Shown here: in pieces, positions 63,216 through 64,000 of the stretch
Numbering within the stretch: position 1 is the stretch's first letter
How the letters are laid out: every line of letters begins with the position of its first letter
Assembly: GCF_000327065.1 (NCBI RefSeq)
Contig: NC_019936.1
Span: forward strand, 806,001-870,000
DNA length: 64,000 nucleotides
Origin: Stutzerimonas stutzeri RCH2
GTDB taxonomy: Bacteria > Pseudomonadota > Gammaproteobacteria > Pseudomonadales > Pseudomonadaceae
Direction of reading: 5' to 3'
Translations under genes and position numbers: made by a program
The notes under the pieces: model-generated
Told to the model about the DNA's origin: nothing
The model's database searches: none
What the model saw: the letters and a program-made list of their open reading frames with translations, nothing else

Positions 63216-64000
63216 GTGTTCAAAGCTCAGGCTATTTTCTCGCGGTACTCGGCGGCAGTTTCGCTGCTGCTCTTATTCAGCGGTGTGGCCCAGGCGGCAC
63301 CGCAACCAATCACAACCCTTCCGCTGCAGCCCGACGGTGAAAACCGCTGGCGCTTGCCTGCCGGTGAATATCAGGGGCAGTTCACCATCGAGCAGCCCAT
63401 GCAGCTGCGTTGCGAGCCGGGTGCAATCATCCAGTCGCAACGGCAGGGCAGCAGCCTGCTGATCAGCGCGCCCGACGTGCTCGTCGATGGTTGCACGCTG
63501 CGCGAGTGGGGTGCTGACCTCACCGCCATGGATTCTGCGGTGTTCATCCTGCCTGCCGCCGAACGCGCGCAGATCAGCAACAACCGGATGCGTGGTCCCG
63601 GGTTTGGCGTATTCGTCGACGGCACCAGCGACGTGCAGGTGCTCGGCAACCAGATCGACGGTGACGCGAGTGTTCGCTCGCAGGACCGCGGCAACGGCAT
63701 CCACCTGTTTGCGGTGAAGGGGGCGCGGATCGTCGGCAATCAGGTGCGCGACGTGCGCGACGGTATCTATATCGATACCTCCAACGGCAATCATCTGGAA
63801 GGCAACGTCATCGAGGATGTCCGCTACGGCGTGCATTACATGTTCGCCAACGACAACAGCGTGATCGACAACATCACCCGGCGTACCCGTACCGGTTATG
63901 CGCTGATGCAGAGTCGCAAGCTGATCGTCACCGGCAACCGCTCCGAGCAGGATCAGAACTACGGCATCCTGCTGAACTACATCACCTACTCGACGATAAA
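63216..64000 (+). CDS. nosD: Copper-site maturation protein NosD, N-terminal part (cut by window edge)
   Basis: The 261 or so residues present start with GTG at 63216 (FKAQAIFSRYSAAVSLLLLFSGVAQAAPQ: signal peptide then mature start). They then show the right-handed beta-helix repeats of the CASH/NosD domain, seen as GNQIDGDASVR, GNGIHLFAVKGARIVGNQVRD and VRDGIYIDTSNGNHLEGNVIED. NosD works with the ABC proteins NosF and NosY in supplying sulfur or copper for the NosZ CuZ site. It has a GAAGG ribosome site about ten bases upstream. The gene runs off the right edge; the sequence agrees closely with P. stutzeri NosD. Confidence 0.95.
   Translation, partial: MFKAQAIFSRYSAAVSLLLLFSGVAQAAPQPITTLPLQPDGENRWRLPAGEYQGQFTIEQPMQLRCEPGAIIQSQRQGSSLLISAPDVLVDGCTLREWGADLTAMDSAVFILPAAERAQISNNRMRGPGFGVFVDGTSDVQVLGNQIDGDASVRSQDRGNGIHLFAVKGARIVGNQVRDVRDGIYIDTSNGNHLEGNVIEDVRYGVHYMFANDNSVIDNITRRTRTGYALMQSRKLIVTGNRSEQDQNYGILLNYITYSTI

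Overview
The window is chromosomal DNA from a GC-rich gammaproteobacterium of the Pseudomonas stutzeri (Stutzerimonas) group. The evidence is the nosR-nosZ-nosD denitrification cluster at the right end, the phhR/phhABC phenylalanine cluster, katB-ankB, a Pseudomonas-type adenine deaminase, and the dksA2-zigA-DUF1826 zinc-starvation operon. Coding density is high and most genes look intact. I saw no rRNA, tRNA, insertion sequence, prophage or CRISPR array.

Left third (1-27 kb). An RND efflux operon runs off the left edge, followed by a heme-free bacterioferritin-like ferritin and an HBM-type chemoreceptor. Next is a copper module: copA-cueR facing copZ, with two back-to-back CueR operator/promoters. 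It is followed by a TetR/Bcr-type drug transporter pair, adenine deaminase, yigZ, a Cys-rich copper-storage protein, and the zinc-starvation operon with a clear Zur box. A run of small metabolic and regulatory genes comes next: a RutR-like TetR, VOC proteins, MFS, GlxA-type AraC, an old yellow enzyme with an ArsR partner, AhpD-like, a methyltransferase, and a translationally coupled DUF2231 / sugar-dehydrogenase-like / EamA set.

Middle (27-46 kb). Two GGDEF proteins with different sensor domains flank a scar holding remnants of a decayed operon: the first codons of an isopenicillin-N-synthase-type oxygenase and an internally deleted ABC permease, behind an apparently orphaned sigma-54 promoter. 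Then come an NYN/OST-HTH protein, a cold-shock/DUF1294 fusion, yjdM, a thioesterase, a diheme cytochrome c4-like protein, codBA for cytosine use, katB-ankB with an intrinsic terminator between them, cyanase, a PhyH-type dioxygenase, and phhA-phhB-phhC with divergent phhR.

Right third (46-64 kb). A very large CheB-CheR-PAS-kinase-receiver protein is followed by L-serine dehydratase, a thioredoxin-reductase-like flavoprotein, and two tandemly duplicated TRAP periplasmic binding proteins that share a duplicated leader. Small membrane and envelope genes and an acyl-CoA dehydrogenase follow. Last is the nitrous-oxide respiration cluster: a perfect FNR/DNR box before nosR, then nosZ, two hairpins, and nosD cut by the window edge.

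Recurring themes are metal homeostasis (Cu: cueR/copA/copZ/Csp and the NosZ copper centres; Zn: Zur operon; Fe: ferritin), nucleobase salvage (adenine deaminase, codBA, RutR-like regulator, decayed transporter) and signalling. No wholly new multi-gene system was evident. The most unusual signals are the DnaA-box cluster near 11.1 kb, the decayed operon near 29.3 kb, the in-frame N-terminal insert in the EamA transporter, and the leader-plus-gene TRAP duplication.
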